Position numbers and translations under genes: made by a program. From positions 1 through 41,803 of the IMG/VR virus record IMGVR_UViG_3300033149_002948: a stretch of 41,803 nucleotides of DNA. One strand, 5' to 3'. Numbering within the stretch: the stretch's first letter is position 1; each line of letters begins with the position of its first letter. The stretch comes from a virus. Under the pieces are notes generated by a model. It was given only the letters and a program-made list of their open reading frames with translations, had not been told where the DNA came from and made no database searches. Positions 1-8,552 of the stretch are shown here, piece by piece.

Positions 1-114
1 GAGCGCCAATCGGAGGATTGGTGCGTTCACCAGTGTGAAAAATTGAGAGATGCTCTCATGTCCCAACCTGATTTTACTCCCGGCGAACTCATTCGCGCTG
101 TTGGGAGCTGGGGG
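1..114. repeat. Terminal direct repeat, left copy
   Basis: These 114 bases are identical to 41690-41803. The reading frame of one gene runs through both copies without a break, so the repeat is the overlap of a circular (or circularly permuted) assembly rather than two biological copies. The unit genome is then about 41,689 bp. A true short direct terminal repeat cannot be excluded from sequence alone, but the coding frame crossing it makes circular closure more likely. Confidence 0.9.
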
Positions 115-351
115 CTTCGCTATAAACCCCTCTCGGAATTGGGTATCCCCACGCCCCCACGGAAAAAAGGTGCAACAGAGAAGGAAATGTTGAATTATGC
201 CCAGAAAACCGGCAGGGGCGGAATCTACCTGGAAAATGAACTATACCAAAACTGGGCCGGGGCATATAATCAGTGGATCAAAGAACATCCCGATCTCGCT
301 GCCGACTATGGCTTAGATTTCCAAGATGAGACATGGCTGCCAGTCAAATGA
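1..351 (+). CDS. 3' part of the split ribbon-helix-helix-like protein
   Basis: This is the C-terminal part of the gene that starts at 41327; the frame is open from base 1 to the TGA at 349-351. Joined across the circle the protein is 237 aa. The first third resembles the protein at 28105-28473 (ribbon-helix-helix-like N-terminus). The part read here is a polar domain without a family I recognise, rich in Trp and Tyr, ending WLPVK. The stop overlaps the next start as ATGA (348-351), so translation of the downstream genes is probably coupled. It is the first gene of the operon that carries the IbrA/IbrB-like pair, so a regulatory or partner role is an inference. The TTG at 43 is not a credible start because the frame continues upstream. 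Confidence 0.8.
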   Translation, partial: ERQSEDWCVHQCEKLRDALMSQPDFTPGELIRAVGSWGLRYKPLSELGIPTPPRKKGATEKEMLNYAQKTGRGGIYLENELYQNWAGAYNQWIKEHPDLAADYGLDFQDETWLPVK

Positions 352-746
352 GAGCCGTACTAAAACTAGAGATTGTCGGAGATAACTATCTCCAACGGAA
401 AAAACTGATTGAAACTGGCAGGGCTCCGTGTCCACATATAAAAGAATGGATTAGGATTCTGCGTTATGGGCGCAAGCAGTTTCGGCCCTGGGTGGCGCGC
501 ATCACTGGTTTTCACAATCAATATGGTTTTGTTCGTGAATTCGTGACTGGCATGCGAGACTATACTCACGCAAATTCTATCGGATCACGCGGCATTTATG
601 AGTATTTCGCACTCTCGCCAGGAATTTATGAAGTCAATGAGTGCGTCAAACTTGGCAAAAATCGCCGGTATTTCATTCGCGTTCAGGATGCAACAATTAC
701 CGAGATTGATAGAGATGAGGTGCTGCAATGCCTAAGCGAATGCTAG
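348..746 (+). CDS. Hypothetical protein, ibrAB-operon member
   Basis: A 132-aa protein starting at ATG 348, which overlaps the previous stop as ATGA; the in-frame ATG at 333 lies inside the upstream gene and is less likely. It begins MRAVLKLEIVGDNYL and is mixed basic/acidic, with no signal peptide, membrane segment or catalytic motif that I can name. Its last 19 bases overlap the PAPS-reductase-family gene, so the two are co-translated. I do not recognise the family. The tight packing suggests that it works with, or regulates, the IbrA/IbrB-like pair. Confidence 0.75.
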   Translation: MRAVLKLEIVGDNYLQRKKLIETGRAPCPHIKEWIRILRYGRKQFRPWVARITGFHNQYGFVREFVTGMRDYTHANSIGSRGIYEYFALSPGIYEVNECVKLGKNRRYFIRVQDATITEIDRDEVLQCLSEC

Positions 747-1942
747 GTATCAGTGTGCTGGAAGCAGCACAACAGCGCATCGCCTGGACATTTGATACTT
801 TCCCCCGCATTTACACCAGTTTCAGCGGTGGGAAAGATTCGACTGTGATGCTGCATCTCGTCATGGACGAGGCGATAAAGAGAAACCGCAAAGTCGGCGT
901 GTTGTACATAGATTTTGAGGCTCAATATAAACACACGATTGATCACATCGTCAAAATGTATGAGCTTTACAAAGATCGCATTGAACCCTACTGGATCGCA
1001 CTTCCGATCCACCTCAGAAACGCGGTCAGCATGTACCAGCACCATTGGGTTTGCTGGAATCCCGACCGCGAGGCGGATTGGGTGCGCCGTCCACCCGAAA
1101 TTGCTATCACCGATCAGGGCCACTTCCCATTCTACCGGTATGCAATGGAATTCGAGGAGTTTGTCCCTGCCTTCGGTCACTGGTATGCACAAGACCAGTG
1201 GTGCGCCTGTTTTGTTGGCATCCGCACGGCGGAAAGCCTTAACCGCTGGCGCACCATCGCGGGTCACGGCACAAAATTCGAGGGCCGCAATTGGACAAAT
1301 TATGTCGGCCAAACACTCTGGAATGTTTACCCGATCTACGACTGGACCGCCGAGGATGATTGGCGTTACATCGGCAAGTTTAAGAAGCCCTACAACAAAA
1401 TCTATGACTTGATGCACAGGGCTGGCTTGTCCGTTCACCAAGCCCGGCTTTGCCAGCCTTATGGCGATGACCAGCGAAAGGGCCTCTGGCTCTTCCACGT
1501 TTTGGAGCCGGAAACCTGGGCGCGGGTTGTGGCTCGCGTGAACGGAGCGAATAGCGGTGCGCTGTACGCCCAAGAAACGGGCAATATCCTGGGCAGAATT
1601 AAAATTTCCAAGCCCGAGGACCACACCTGGGAAAGCTTCTCCATGCTCTTACTGGAAAGTATGCCGCCCAAAATTCAAGAGCATTACAAAAATAAAATTG
1701 CCCTGTTCCTGCATTGGTGGCAGGAACGCGGGTATCCCAATGGCATACCAGACGAAGCTGATCCACAGGACGAAGCGACCAAAAAAGTGCCCAGCTGGCG
1801 ACGCATCTGCAAGGTGCTTCTGCGAAACGATTATTGGTGTCGGGGCCTCTCATTTGGTATGACGAAGAGTCATGCCTATGAGAAATATCTGAAAATCATG
1901 AAAAAACGGAGGCAGCAATGGGGGATTTTCCCATCGGACTAA
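728..1942 (+). CDS. ibrA-like: PAPS reductase-family protein, IbrA-like (DUF3440 type)
   Basis: A 404-aa member of the adenine-nucleotide alpha-hydrolase (PP-loop) superfamily. The ATP-pyrophosphate loop SGGKDS is at residues 33-38, followed by the expected strand-helix and a long Trp-rich C-terminal region typical of the DUF3440/IbrA group. Family members adenylate or reduce sulfur or related substrates; IbrA of E. coli has a regulatory link to immunoglobulin-binding proteins, but its reaction is not settled. The start at 728 has GAGG eight bases upstream. The next gene starts 25 bases before this one ends, with its SD inside this gene. The substrate in this phage is unknown. DNA or RNA thio-modification is possible because DndC and SspD share this fold, but that is inference. 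Confidence 0.85.
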   Translation: MPKRMLGISVLEAAQQRIAWTFDTFPRIYTSFSGGKDSTVMLHLVMDEAIKRNRKVGVLYIDFEAQYKHTIDHIVKMYELYKDRIEPYWIALPIHLRNAVSMYQHHWVCWNPDREADWVRRPPEIAITDQGHFPFYRYAMEFEEFVPAFGHWYAQDQWCACFVGIRTAESLNRWRTIAGHGTKFEGRNWTNYVGQTLWNVYPIYDWTAEDDWRYIGKFKKPYNKIYDLMHRAGLSVHQARLCQPYGDDQRKGLWLFHVLEPETWARVVARVNGANSGALYAQETGNILGRIKISKPEDHTWESFSMLLLESMPPKIQEHYKNKIALFLHWWQERGYPNGIPDEADPQDEATKKVPSWRRICKVLLRNDYWCRGLSFGMTKSHAYEKYLKIMKKRRQQWGIFPSD

Positions 1943-2583
1943 TGGGTCATAGCATTGTTGAGCAGGCACGGCAGTTGTGCGAACAGGTTAACACTCTGCC
2001 AGAGGAAGAGAAGATTGCCGTCCTGAATAAGATACGGCTAATGTTGCACGACATCAGCCCGTTCCGCGATGAGCCTGTAGATTGTGTACTCTGGGTTTCA
2101 GCAGATACGGTATCGGGCAATGACTACAATCCCAACGTCGTCGCCCCGCCGGAGATGAAGCTGCTCAAACGCAGTATCTTGGAAGACGGCTATACCCAAC
2201 CCATCGTCACTTGGATGACTGGGGAGGATGGTCGTCGAGAGGTGGTTGACGGTTTCCACCGCAACCGCGTGGGCAAAGAAGACAAGACCATCCGCAAGCG
2301 GCTAGGGGGCTATCTGCCCGTCACTACTGTAAATGAGTGGCGAACAGATCGCGGCGACCGGATCGCCGCGACTATTCGCCACAACCGCGCGCGGGGAAAG
2401 CACGTGGTTGAGGGGCTGAGTGAGATTGTGATCGAACTCAAGCGCCGTAAATGGTCGGATAAACGCATTGCCCGCGAACTGGGGATGGACCCCGATGAGG
2501 TTCTGCGTCTATCCCAGATTAGTGGACTAGCCGAATTGTTTGCCGACCAGGAGTTCTCGGAGGCATGGGAAATTGATCTCTAA
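1918..2583 (+). CDS. ibrB-like: ParB/sulfiredoxin-fold protein, IbrB-like
   Basis: A 221-aa ParB-N/sulfiredoxin-like protein. Visible family signatures are DGYTQPIV (residues 90-97), VVDGFHR (109-115) and RHNRARGKH (154-162), followed by a helical HTH-like tail. These match the IbrB group, which is nearly always paired with an IbrA/DUF3440 gene, as here. Partition ParB proteins are larger and have different boxes, so this is not the plasmid partition protein. The start at 1918 is favoured by GGAGG at 1908-1912; an alternative ATG at 1942 forms a TAATG overlap with the upstream stop. It is the last gene of the operon and is followed by a strong terminator. The fold can bind or hydrolyse nucleotides or cut DNA, but the activity here is not known. 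Confidence 0.85.
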   Translation: MGDFPIGLMGHSIVEQARQLCEQVNTLPEEEKIAVLNKIRLMLHDISPFRDEPVDCVLWVSADTVSGNDYNPNVVAPPEMKLLKRSILEDGYTQPIVTWMTGEDGRREVVDGFHRNRVGKEDKTIRKRLGGYLPVTTVNEWRTDRGDRIAATIRHNRARGKHVVEGLSEIVIELKRRKWSDKRIARELGMDPDEVLRLSQISGLAELFADQEFSEAWEIDL

Positions 2584-2620
2584 AAGTCGGCCAACTCGTC
2601 CGAGCCAATGGCCAGGCCAC

Positions 2621-2664
2621 AAAGAAAAAGCCCCTGAGCTTTCGAGCTCAGGGGCTTTTTCTTT
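2621..2664. terminator. Perfect bidirectional intrinsic terminator
   Basis: Two 20-base arms (2621-2640 and 2645-2664) are exact reverse complements around a TTCG tetraloop. The base of the stem is A-rich on one side and T-rich on the other, so it terminates both strands. It sits between the plus-strand ibrAB-like operon and the converging late operon. Confidence 0.95.
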
Positions 2665-2668
2665 TTCG

Positions 2669-2719
2669 GCGGGGCAGGGACAATCACCCTGGGGGGATGG
2701 GGTGAAAGCCCTGCCCCGC
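2669..2719. repeat. Inverted repeat downstream of late operon
   Basis: Arms GCGGGGCAGGG (2669-2679) and CCCTGCCCCGC (2709-2719) are complementary with a 29-base loop. It lies just beyond the last late gene on the minus strand and before the main terminator, and may stabilise or help end the late transcript. Confidence 0.5.
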
Positions 2720-2747
2720 ACGCGGGGGGAGGGGGTGGGCAACCTGC

Positions 2748-3041
2748 TTATTGAGGCGGGCCGGCGGGCAGGATGCGGCCGGCCAGGTCACGGGCCACGT
2801 CCACCATCCCGCTGGCCGTCACGCCCAACCCTAGCCCATAGACCGCCACGGCCAGCCAACCGGCGAGGTCGGCGGGCGTAGCGATGCTGAGCTGGTAGGC
2901 CACGCCGAAGGCAAGGCCCAGGCAAGCGGCGGTCAGGCGCAGAGCCTTGCCACCTACTCCCATCTCCTTGACGAATTGTGTTAATGCCGTGATTAGCAGC
3001 ACTAACGGAATACCCGATACAACCGCGTCTGAGAAATCCAT
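2748..3041 (-). CDS. Holin-like membrane protein
   Basis: A 97-aa very hydrophobic protein with about three predicted membrane helices (roughly residues 9-27, 33-55 and 58-80), a short acidic N-terminus and a charged tail. Size, topology and position at the end of the late operon fit a phage holin, which would permeabilise the inner membrane at lysis. It follows the coiled-coil membrane protein by 4 bases. There is no diagnostic holin motif, so a superinfection-exclusion or other small membrane protein is possible. Confidence 0.55.
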   Translation of the reverse strand: MDFSDAVVSGIPLVLLITALTQFVKEMGVGGKALRLTAACLGLAFGVAYQLSIATPADLAGWLAVAVYGLGLGVTASGMVDVARDLAGRILPAGPPQ

Positions 3042-3045
3042 GATC

Positions 3046-3414
3046 TTAATCTCCTTTCATTGTGACTTCTGCTTTCCACTCGGCAAGCTCCCGCTTGAGG
3101 CAATCGATCTTCTCTAACAGTTGCCTGCGCTCTTTCTCCCATTCCCGCTCCCGTTCCGCTCTGCGCTCAGCTTCGGCATCCAAGCGCCTCACCAAATCCT
3201 CAATCGCCATCGACTTGGCTTTGTCCCGCCGGCGCAGATCGGCGTTATCGCGTTCCAGCTCGTCGACCCGCGCCGACAAACGCTTAATCTCCTCCCCGCG
3301 CCGGTCTATTACGGCCTCCAGTTCAATTAGAGCTTGTTTGCGCAATGTCGCCACTGCGCCAATGATACCAACGATGAAACCGGTCACGCCGGTAACGACT
3401 GCGACGCTGTCCAT
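3046..3414 (-). CDS. Membrane-anchored coiled-coil protein, spanin-like
   Basis: 122 aa: one N-terminal membrane helix (about residues 4-24) followed by a continuous highly charged coiled coil (about 28-115) full of Arg, Glu and Leu. This layout is that of i-spanin/Rz-type or similar lysis accessory proteins, and the gene lies next to the holin-like gene. The start ATG overlaps the upstream stop as TAATG. No partner lipoprotein (Rz1) with a lipobox was seen inside it. Role inferred from topology and position only. Confidence 0.5.
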   Translation of the reverse strand: MDSVAVVTGVTGFIVGIIGAVATLRKQALIELEAVIDRRGEEIKRLSARVDELERDNADLRRRDKAKSMAIEDLVRRLDAEAERRAEREREWEKERRQLLEKIDCLKRELAEWKAEVTMKGD

Positions 3415-4040
3415 TATGCCTCCACGATTTGCCAGCTCCCATCCGACAACAGTGCAAACACATCACCGTCCGAGGGGGCTTTCAGCCAGACGACACCATC
3501 CTGCTCGACCAGCCCGCCGTCGCCGTGCACTTCCTCCATGAGCACTTCTCCGAAGTCTTGGTGTCCGGCCAGCCAGTCTATTCCCGAACCTGGCGGGGAT
3601 TCATCCGGCACGGCCTCCCAACGCAAATCGTGCACCCAGAGCACGTACAGCGTGCCGCGATCCCAGAACACAACCGCTCTCTCAAAATCTGCCTCCGCCA
3701 TACGGCGGGTGTGCGGGGCGAAGTCGGGTGGAGCAGGCAGGATCGGTGGCGACGGTTCTGCTGGCGGGGGCGGCTGTTCATCGCCTGGCGTGGCGTGGAT
3801 CACCACGAAGACGTTCATCCCGTCCTGTCGCCACCGCCGCGTGAATCGGACGCCCTGGCCGGTACGCTTTTGGAGCACGCGGTCAACGGCGTCCAGGAAC
3901 TCCTCCAGCTCCTGCTCCGTGTCGGGTGACGCCATTGTGCCGACGCACTCGCCACCACGGGCAAACATCACCTCACCGGCCCGCACCTCGCCCAGGACCG
4001 GGTCGTCGCAGATTATCCTCTCCAGTTCCGATGCGTCCAT
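3414..4040 (-). CDS. Hypothetical protein with Pro-rich linker
   Basis: 208 aa in two parts: an acidic N-terminal half, a Pro-rich linker (about residues 85-108), and a C-terminal half rich in Trp, Asp and Gly. There is no signal peptide or membrane helix and no lytic enzyme motif that I can see. It sits between the PEP-CTERM gene, which it overlaps by 28 bases, and the lysis-type membrane genes, and is co-transcribed with them. A tail-fibre accessory or lysis-related role is possible; I cannot decide. Confidence 0.7.
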   Translation of the reverse strand: MDASELERIICDDPVLGEVRAGEVMFARGGECVGTMASPDTEQELEEFLDAVDRVLQKRTGQGVRFTRRWRQDGMNVFVVIHATPGDEQPPPPAEPSPPILPAPPDFAPHTRRMAEADFERAVVFWDRGTLYVLWVHDLRWEAVPDESPPGSGIDWLAGHQDFGEVLMEEVHGDGGLVEQDGVVWLKAPSDGDVFALLSDGSWQIVEA

Positions 4041-4294
4041 AATACGACACCTCCCAATCCCGCAATCACCAACAATAACGTTGCCGGTTCTGGTACTTCC
4101 CCCGGTAGGCCCTCCATTTCTGCCCGCGCTGGCGCCTCATTTACTCCAGATACAGACTGCAAATCTGGCGTCGGTCGCCACGGTGGGGGCAGCGGCGAGA
4201 CGGGCGAGTCAAAAGCCAACGCCTGGTGTGCGCTGAGGGCCAGAGCCAGGGTGATGATAATTGCGACGAGCAACAGAATTACAAGTTGTTTCAT
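4013..4294 (-). CDS. Small secreted protein with PEP-CTERM sorting signal
   Basis: 93 aa with a Lys-led N-terminal signal peptide (about residues 1-27), a Pro-rich linker, and a C-terminal tripartite sorting signal: VPEPAT (67-72), a hydrophobic stretch (about 72-86) and a basic tail with THRNWR (87-92). This is the PEP-CTERM signature recognised by exosortase in bacteria that make extracellular matrix. No exosortase gene is in the window, so processing would depend on the host. The start has AGAGGAA upstream. Such a signal on a phage late gene is unusual; the protein has almost no body between the two signals, so a membrane or envelope-active role is more likely than an enzyme. Confidence 0.75.
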   Translation of the reverse strand: MKQLVILLLVAIIITLALALSAHQALAFDSPVSPLPPPWRPTPDLQSVSGVNEAPARAEMEGLPGEVPEPATLLLVIAGLGGVVLWTHRNWRG

Positions 4295-4306
4295 CGTTTC
4301 CTCTTT

Positions 4307-4753
4307 CTATACTCGATAGCGCACGAAAGCGCGGGTCTGCGCGTTCGTGATGTTTGCGCTTGTCCAGAACGTGAGTACATCGCCCTGCGCGAAATCCGCG
4401 TTCACAGCGGTGTTTACATAGTTAGTCGCCCCTACCAGGGCCACATTCCAAATACTGATGCCATTGGCGTAGATGTGCAAATTGCCGGTATAGGCATTGC
4501 ATGACAGAGTGACGGCCACAACTGTGCCGTTGAACGGCGCAACGTGACCGATGGTGGCCGATGTAACCACCGTGCCCGTCATTAGCATATAGCCCGCCGC
4601 CGGCGCGGATCGCCCCGCCCCAAACCAATCCATGCCCAGTGTCAGTGATTTGTCGCCGCGCGTGCGGTCGAGGCCGTACTGCATCGGGTTCTCGTCGCGG
4701 CGGAAAAAGAAGCTGGTCAGCGTTCGTTTCAAATCGGCAGAGATTTGCGCCAC
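4307..4753 (-). CDS. Putative tail or receptor-binding protein
   Basis: 148 aa, GTG start at 4753 with GGAGG upstream. The N-terminal third is basic and helical (RRDENPMQYGLDR); the rest is Ala/Thr/Val-rich and predicted beta sandwich, as in phage tail-fibre tips and head fibres. It follows the tail-tip genes directly, three bases after the previous stop. No enzymatic motif is seen. Receptor binding is inferred from the position and the beta-rich composition. Confidence 0.55.
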   Translation of the reverse strand: MAQISADLKRTLTSFFFRRDENPMQYGLDRTRGDKSLTLGMDWFGAGRSAPAAGYMLMTGTVVTSATIGHVAPFNGTVVAVTLSCNAYTGNLHIYANGISIWNVALVGATNYVNTAVNADFAQGDVLTFWTSANITNAQTRAFVRYRV

Positions 4754-4756
4754 GGG

Positions 4757-5911
4757 CTATCCCTCCATTCTCGCCAACAGCAACGATAACGGCGCATCGC
4801 TACCCTCCGGCGTTCCTCTCAGCTCGCCGGTCTGCGCATTGTATTCCGTTTCCGTGAGCACGAAGCCGCGCAACTGGTCAAGCGGTGTAGACAGGCTGGC
4901 CGCGTCGGGCACCAGGTCACGGATGAGCACCATCATTCCGGCCTGGATTGCCAAGATAGAACGTGCCGCACCACCCGCGTCTTGGCAGAGCGTGTCGGCC
5001 AGGGAGACGATGAAGTCCGGCGTCTCCGGTCGTTGCCACACTCGCAAGCGGGGCAGCGTCCACACCGGCCCGCGCCGTGTCCCCGTCTCTACACCCACGT
5101 ACCAGATGTTTTGTGAGTTATCACCCAGGGAGACGATGTGTTGGATGTAGTCTTGTACTGGCCCGGCGTTATCCTCGTACTGCGTGATGTTCAAGTTCGT
5201 GCCCCCGATTAGCGACACATCGTTTGGGTCAAGGAATTCAACGTAGCTCGTCCCGTAAGCTGGGGCGATGGTGGTGTCTACAATATCCTCCAAAATCGCC
5301 TGTACCGTCGCCGTCGTGGTTACAAGCCGCTGGTAGAGCCGGTAGCGCAGCGTAGCCCAGTAGCCCAGCGCTGAAACGGACAACCTCATCCCCGCCTGGT
5401 TGACAGGGATACCAATGGTTGCGCCGACTACTGGCGTGGCGTGTACGCTGGCGAACGTGTCCCGCACGTTCATAGCCATTGCCGCCGTCAGGCCGCCTGG
5501 GGATAAGACGTGCTCTTTGATGCCATAGATGGTTTGGCTGTCCACATCGTTGGCCCAGGCGGTCAGCGAATAGCGGTTGTTTGCCAACAGGTCAGAGTAT
5601 TCGACGGCCACACGGTTGTGAACATCGCCCAGGGAGCGAGTGAGGCCCGTGCCACCGAAGCTCAACCTCACATTCCACAGCAGCCCATCCCACACGCACT
5701 CCTCGCCCTCCTCATTGGCCCAAACGATAAGGCGGCAGCCCAGTCGCTCCTCGAACCAATGAAACATCTCCACGATGTCCTCGCCGACTTCCGCGCTCCA
5801 CTGGCGGTAGAGGCCAGGAACGGCGGTAGAGAAGCGGTCGTTGTGGAGGAGGGGGGTCAGGTCGGCGAGTTTGTCAGTTCCGGGCAGGCGATCATAGAGT
5901 ATGGTTTGCAT
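4757..5911 (-). CDS. Tail tip / baseplate hub-like protein
   Basis: 384 aa, no signal peptide. The N-terminus (ILYDRL, LTPLLHN) and the central domain with several Trp and 'ITQYEDN' type segments resemble siphophage tail-tip proteins of the Gp37-like group that follow the distal tail protein. It lies four bases after the 777-aa tail protein and is followed by a small beta-rich protein. A structural role in the tail tip is likely from gene order; the exact family assignment is tentative. Confidence 0.55.
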   Translation of the reverse strand: MQTILYDRLPGTDKLADLTPLLHNDRFSTAVPGLYRQWSAEVGEDIVEMFHWFEERLGCRLIVWANEEGEECVWDGLLWNVRLSFGGTGLTRSLGDVHNRVAVEYSDLLANNRYSLTAWANDVDSQTIYGIKEHVLSPGGLTAAMAMNVRDTFASVHATPVVGATIGIPVNQAGMRLSVSALGYWATLRYRLYQRLVTTTATVQAILEDIVDTTIAPAYGTSYVEFLDPNDVSLIGGTNLNITQYEDNAGPVQDYIQHIVSLGDNSQNIWYVGVETGTRRGPVWTLPRLRVWQRPETPDFIVSLADTLCQDAGGAARSILAIQAGMMVLIRDLVPDAASLSTPLDQLRGFVLTETEYNAQTGELRGTPEGSDAPLSLLLARMEG

Positions 5912-5914
5912 GAT

Positions 5915-8248
5915 TCACAGCCACCGTGGAGTGTATTCACATTCGACGCGGGCGACGTGATCAACGTCGTGGAGTGGGGCGTAATCGCCGCCGCCGAGAT
6001 CGTGAAGTGTAGCCCAGGCCCATACCAGGCGATTGCATCTCTCGGGCCGCACACGAATGCCCTGGCCTAGAAACGGCATATTGAAACTCATATCATCGGT
6101 CAGGTTCAGTCGCTTGACGTAAAGATTGCGACCAGTACAAAGAACCAATTGCTCTACATCGGCCACCGCCGCGAGAACCCTAGTTTCAGGCCCACCAACG
6201 ATAAACAGGCCCTCGCGAGCGGGAATGAATATCAGGGTGTCAAATTCATAAGTGAGCGCGGCATTGCCAGATATATCCCACCACGTCCGCCAACGCCAAC
6301 TTACACCGTCTGGAATTAATCCAATAGGAAAGCTTACCCGTCCAGCCCCCGACAAAAACTCCCACAAATTTACGGCGGGGTGTAAGGGTAAATTAATCGT
6401 AGGGCTTGTGGCTTCGCCATCCCACCACAAATGAAGTGTTAATGACGGTAGAAAAACGTTGGTCTGCCGGGCCGTAGCAATAGGTATCCACGTACCGCAC
6501 ATTCCGCGCGGCACGTTATACCAGAAGAAGGCAGGCAATACTGGCACAAACGGGGACTGAATTAATCCTTCGGAACGCTCATTGTTACGCGCCATGCCTC
6601 CCCAGGCCATTTCAATATCGCCCCATGCTTCTTCGGGATAACCTTGTGACGTTAGACCAACGTGGATATTCGTCCAGCCTTGTAGCGCCACTCTGGTGGC
6701 GTCTATATGCACCTCGAATGAGAGCTTCGTATCTGCCGGTACATCCCCTGGCACATCCTCCACATCAAACAGGTTGCTGTGACTGCCATAACCGGTCACG
6801 CCTGCCGTGTGTTCTGTTATCCCATCATCGTAATGGTTGTAGACGCCCCACCATGAGCACCAGCCAATGGGATAGCTTTCGCCAGCGAGCAGGTTGGCGG
6901 CCTCAGTGAGATAGACTTTATCCACATCGTAATAAACGGCCACCGCCGCGCGATCAGGGCCGGTCACATAGATGTAAACCCGAATTGCAGTACAGCCGGC
7001 CGGCGTAGTGAACGTGAATCCATTGCGCTCCCATTCGCCAGCAGGCCCTGTCCAGGTCGCCGTATCTGCGATCCAGGCTGCGCCGGTCACGTCCCACACC
7101 TGCATAGTCACCGTCTGCCCGAGTATCCCTGCCGGCACGCGCACCTGGGCATGGACGTGGTAATCTGTGTTCGCCGTGACCGCGATGTCGTCGGTGTAGA
7201 TTCCGCCTGCAACTCCGGTATGCCCACCCCGCAGCCACACCTCTTGATAGCGAATTCCCTGGGGTGAGGCCACGGGGTAGGTTGGAGAAGCATCGGAGTA
7301 GTAGATAGCCGGTTCTGTCCAACTGCCCGCTATCACATTCCAGTTATCGCCCAGGCTCATTGTCGGGCCAGCGCCGCCCAGGGCAGCGTCGGCAATATTG
7401 TCAGTATAGGCCACTGTCGTGTTATCAGGAATTGTGATGAGATGATACCACGGCCCGGCCACGGCGGCCCCAGCCACACAGCGATAGATTTTCCGTGCAA
7501 TCGTTCCCGCTGGTCCAATGGGGATAGCCGCCAAATCGACCTGTTGATTGACTGGGGCAACGACGTTAGAAACGGTGCCCAGGATCGTTTGCCGCCCGTA
7601 CTGGTCAACGAAAGTCGTTTTGTAGGAATATTGGCCGTTGAGTATGCCCGCTCCGCCCAGGCCAGCATTACAAGCCCCCGGCGGCGTGTCGGGGTTCGGG
7701 CCGTACTCGAAGCTCGGATTGCGCACATGGTTACAGAGGTGCTCTGTGCGGCCATAGCGGAACGGCTCGCGGGTCATGGTCAGTTCGGCCTCGATGAATC
7801 CCTGCATGGCCGGAGATTCTGACCATGCGCCAGTTATCTCTAACCGCCCGTCCATGATGCGAGATTTGAGCAAAAAGCCCTTCTCATCGCTCCATAGTTC
7901 CAGGCAGGGGTTGGCCTGCTGTAAGTTGGCAGGCAATTCAGCCCAAGCGCGGCCCAACTCCAGCGCAGCGTCAATCCGTGAACGGACTTCCTCAATTGAC
8001 TCATCCGCCGTCTTACCGTGGTAGTACCAGCATGGCCGGCAGGTGGCCACGCCGTTGTTGTAGCGGCTGGCCGTCAGGTCTTGGCCGTCCCGGAACAGGT
8101 TGCCGCCAGCCCACTGCTGTCGCTTCGTGGCCGGGGGGATGCGCAAATTGAGGCGTGACTGATCAAACGGGAAGTCCATGAAATCGACCAACGTCGTCGC
8201 CGTGCCGTCGGGGTCCACCCGCACCAAGCGGGCCATACTCAAAGCCAT
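5915..8248 (-). CDS. Large distal tail protein with carbohydrate-binding-like domains
   Basis: 777 aa. The N-terminal about 180 residues look like a tail-tip attachment domain; then comes a fibronectin/Ig-like stretch (GQYSYKTTFVDQYGR), a jelly-roll region resembling a carbohydrate-binding module, and a second beta-sandwich-like half. It is encoded after the tape measure and a 99-aa accessory gene, the usual place of the distal tail/adsorption protein. It probably forms the adsorption device and binds host surface glycans; the glycan-binding part is inference from fold-like composition. Confidence 0.65.
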   Translation of the reverse strand: MALSMARLVRVDPDGTATTLVDFMDFPFDQSRLNLRIPPATKRQQWAGGNLFRDGQDLTASRYNNGVATCRPCWYYHGKTADESIEEVRSRIDAALELGRAWAELPANLQQANPCLELWSDEKGFLLKSRIMDGRLEITGAWSESPAMQGFIEAELTMTREPFRYGRTEHLCNHVRNPSFEYGPNPDTPPGACNAGLGGAGILNGQYSYKTTFVDQYGRQTILGTVSNVVAPVNQQVDLAAIPIGPAGTIARKIYRCVAGAAVAGPWYHLITIPDNTTVAYTDNIADAALGGAGPTMSLGDNWNVIAGSWTEPAIYYSDASPTYPVASPQGIRYQEVWLRGGHTGVAGGIYTDDIAVTANTDYHVHAQVRVPAGILGQTVTMQVWDVTGAAWIADTATWTGPAGEWERNGFTFTTPAGCTAIRVYIYVTGPDRAAVAVYYDVDKVYLTEAANLLAGESYPIGWCSWWGVYNHYDDGITEHTAGVTGYGSHSNLFDVEDVPGDVPADTKLSFEVHIDATRVALQGWTNIHVGLTSQGYPEEAWGDIEMAWGGMARNNERSEGLIQSPFVPVLPAFFWYNVPRGMCGTWIPIATARQTNVFLPSLTLHLWWDGEATSPTINLPLHPAVNLWEFLSGAGRVSFPIGLIPDGVSWRWRTWWDISGNAALTYEFDTLIFIPAREGLFIVGGPETRVLAAVADVEQLVLCTGRNLYVKRLNLTDDMSFNMPFLGQGIRVRPERCNRLVWAWATLHDLGGGDYAPLHDVDHVARVECEYTPRWL

Positions 8249-8251
8249 GCG

Positions 8252-8551
8252 TTAGCTCCTGTCTCCATCTTCGCAAGGTTGAATAACATATCCCAGCAGC
8301 AATTGCCTTTGCGCTCGTTTCTGCTCTCGTAATTGCTTCACCCGCTCCGCTTTGCCCTGATCTATAAGGCCAGGGCTGAAGATCATTCCTGTTGGGTCGT
8401 CACGACAATCCCACACGCCACCCAGCTCAACCTCCCCTGTCTTGGAATCGATCCTGACCTCCAGGGCCACGCCCAGGGGGTGGAGAAACTGACGATTAAG
8501 CTCCTGCAGAAACCCAAAGTCACGGAATTCCGCAATTGACATGTGTTTCAT
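8252..8551 (-). CDS. Small tail-region accessory protein
   Basis: 99 aa starting MKHMSIAEF at 8551, chosen because GGGGG lies six bases upstream and the start sits next to the tape-measure stop (8553). A longer frame up to 8629 runs inside the tape-measure gene. The sequence has the pattern 'LQELNRQFLHPLGVALEV' followed by 'GGVWDCRDDPTG', which I associate with a widespread unnamed phage family encoded near tape-measure genes. Function is unknown; a role in tail tip assembly is inferred from position. Confidence 0.75.
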   Translation of the reverse strand: MKHMSIAEFRDFGFLQELNRQFLHPLGVALEVRIDSKTGEVELGGVWDCRDDPTGMIFSPGLIDQGKAERVKQLREQKRAQRQLLLGYVIQPCEDGDRS

Positions 8552-8552
8552 C

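Noticed and set aside
743-1624. 293-aa frame on the minus strand
   Set aside because: Antisense to the PAPS-reductase-family gene, no SD, no domain; the plus-strand frame has the SGGKDS motif.
1918-2583. ParB as partner of a type I partition system
   Set aside because: No ParA ATPase in the window; motifs fit the IbrB group, and partition is provided by ParM/ParR-like genes.
3334-4236. 300-aa Ser/Thr-rich frame on the plus strand
   Set aside because: Low-complexity shadow of minus-strand late genes that tile well by overlap.
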